Assembly: GCA_003660605.1 (NCBI GenBank)
Contig: QMUN01000005.1
Location: forward strand, 1-12,946
Direction of reading: 5' to 3'
DNA from: Thermococci archaeon
GTDB taxonomy: Archaea; Methanobacteriota_B; Thermococci; Methanofastidiosales; B48-G16
DNA: 12,946 bases
Shown here: positions 12,326-12,946 of the stretch, piece by piece
Numbering within the stretch: the first letter of the stretch is position 1
Layout of the letters: the number at the start of each line of letters is the position of its first letter
Notes under the pieces: generated by a model
What the model saw: the letters and a program-made list of their open reading frames with translations, nothing else
Told to the model about the DNA's origin: nothing
Database searches by the model: none
Program-made: the position numbers and the translations under genes

Positions 12326-12946
12326 ATGGGTACTGGGAGTGGTATAAAAAAAGCATATTTAAATTTTGTAGGGGGTAGAAAAAACATAATTCTCGGTACA
12401 TTCACATTTTTTATTCCTGTACTCTATGAACTCTTCGGTTTTGTAGGAACGGAACAAAGTATAATACCGTATACACTTCCTGCAACTGTCACAAACAGTC
12501 TCCAGAATATTTTCGGTACTAAAGGAGCCATGGCATATTTTGCATCTTATTACTATTTTTTTGTCCAGTTATTAGTTCTGGGAGGATTGGCGTGCGTCAT
12601 ATTCTTCACTGAAAAGTCGTGGGTGTATTTTCTTGCAGCATCGATCTGTTTTATTGTCGACTCAACAATTTATCTAATATTTCCTTTAGCTCCTCCCGTA
12701 AGGACTGGAGCAGCAGTACCTATAAGATTAAATCTTTTTCATGTATCTGATTATATTATTACAGCAAAATATTCTGCATTTCCAAGCGGTCATATAATGG
12801 CTTCTTTTTTGGGTTTTTTAATATGCAGAAAAGAGAATTTCAAGAAAATTGAGGCATTGTATATCATGAATACTCTCATCATGAGTTTTGTAGTTGTATA
12901 TCTGGGAGAACATTATCTTGTAGATTTATTTGGAGGAATACTTCTA
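12326..12946 (+). CDS. PAP2/Aur1-like membrane phosphotransferase, partial at window edge
   Basis: An open frame from ATG 12326 to the window end (207 codons, no stop). GAGGT at 12314-12318 is its ribosome binding site, 20 bases after gcvH. Several membrane segments (~20-40, ~70-95, ~100-120, ~157-167, ~177-193) are interrupted by PAP2 motifs: PLAPPVR (120-126), the form seen in inositol-phosphotransferase Aur1-like proteins rather than classic KX6RP; FPSGH with H156; and GEHYLVDLFGG with H196 and D200. H156 and H196 would be the catalytic pair, handling lipid phosphates at the membrane. Only the last part is missing. The substrate may be a polyprenyl or archaeal phospholipid head group; this is inference. 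Confidence 0.82.
   Translation, partial: MGTGSGIKKAYLNFVGGRKNIILGTFTFFIPVLYELFGFVGTEQSIIPYTLPATVTNSLQNIFGTKGAMAYFASYYYFFVQLLVLGGLACVIFFTEKSWVYFLAASICFIVDSTIYLIFPLAPPVRTGAAVPIRLNLFHVSDYIITAKYSAFPSGHIMASFLGFLICRKENFKKIEALYIMNTLIMSFVVVYLGEHYLVDLFGGILL

Overview
The window looks like a piece of an AT-rich archaeal chromosome. The tryptophanyl-tRNA synthetase is of the archaeal/eukaryotic type (HLGH and KMSAS). The initiator tRNA has the archaeal A1-U72 end, and neither tRNA gene encodes CCA. Promoters are BRE/TATA elements, often placed 23-28 bases before a start codon (leaderless), mixed with genes led by GGTGAT-type ribosome binding sites. A TrmB-family regulator, an L13e-like protein and polyprenyl/CDP-alcohol lipid enzymes fit the same picture. 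The L13e-like protein might point to a lineage in or near Thermoplasmatota, but the sequence does not settle the phylum.

Layout. Positions 1-1418: two TACATGTA palindromes, tRNA-Glu(UUC) on the minus strand, and divergent from it trpS, whose leader contains a possible 22-codon upstream ORF. Positions 1415-3655 (minus): a coupled three-gene unit of a winged-helix regulator, an unrecognised zinc-ribbon protein and a SAM methyltransferase. Positions 3732-4526 (plus): leaderless proC. Positions 4527-5175: no intact gene, but two decayed coding remnants (a frameshifted winged-helix regulator on plus and an unassigned one on minus), a perfect 9-bp hairpin and a duplicated TATA-containing element. 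Positions 5176-5335: two tandem genes for 25- and 23-residue proteins, both starting MFG and both with strong ribosome binding sites, followed by a T-tract terminator. Positions 5348-6667 (minus): a TrmB-family regulator, a free-standing copy of its sensor domain and a coupled small, possibly frameshifted ORF, behind a 20-bp palindrome that is a good operator candidate. Position 6904: initiator tRNA-Met, whose last three bases are the stop codon of the opposing kinase gene. Positions 6976-8432 (minus): a PfkB kinase coupled to a CDP-alcohol phosphatidyltransferase. Positions 8475-10743 (minus): a GNAT acetyltransferase, L13e with a lysine-rich tail and HhH domain, a COG2426 membrane protein and an unusual UppP. 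Positions 10805-12306 (plus): gcvT-gcvH. Positions 12326-12946 (plus): an Aur1/PAP2-type membrane phosphotransferase cut by the window edge.

Metabolically the window combines translation (two tRNAs, trpS, L13e), amino-acid metabolism (proC, gcvT, gcvH) and membrane-lipid chemistry (CDP-alcohol transferase with kinase, UppP, PAP2). The most novel parts are the TrmB/sensor/small-ORF operon with its palindrome and the MFG small-protein pair, which converge on each other around 5335-5350.
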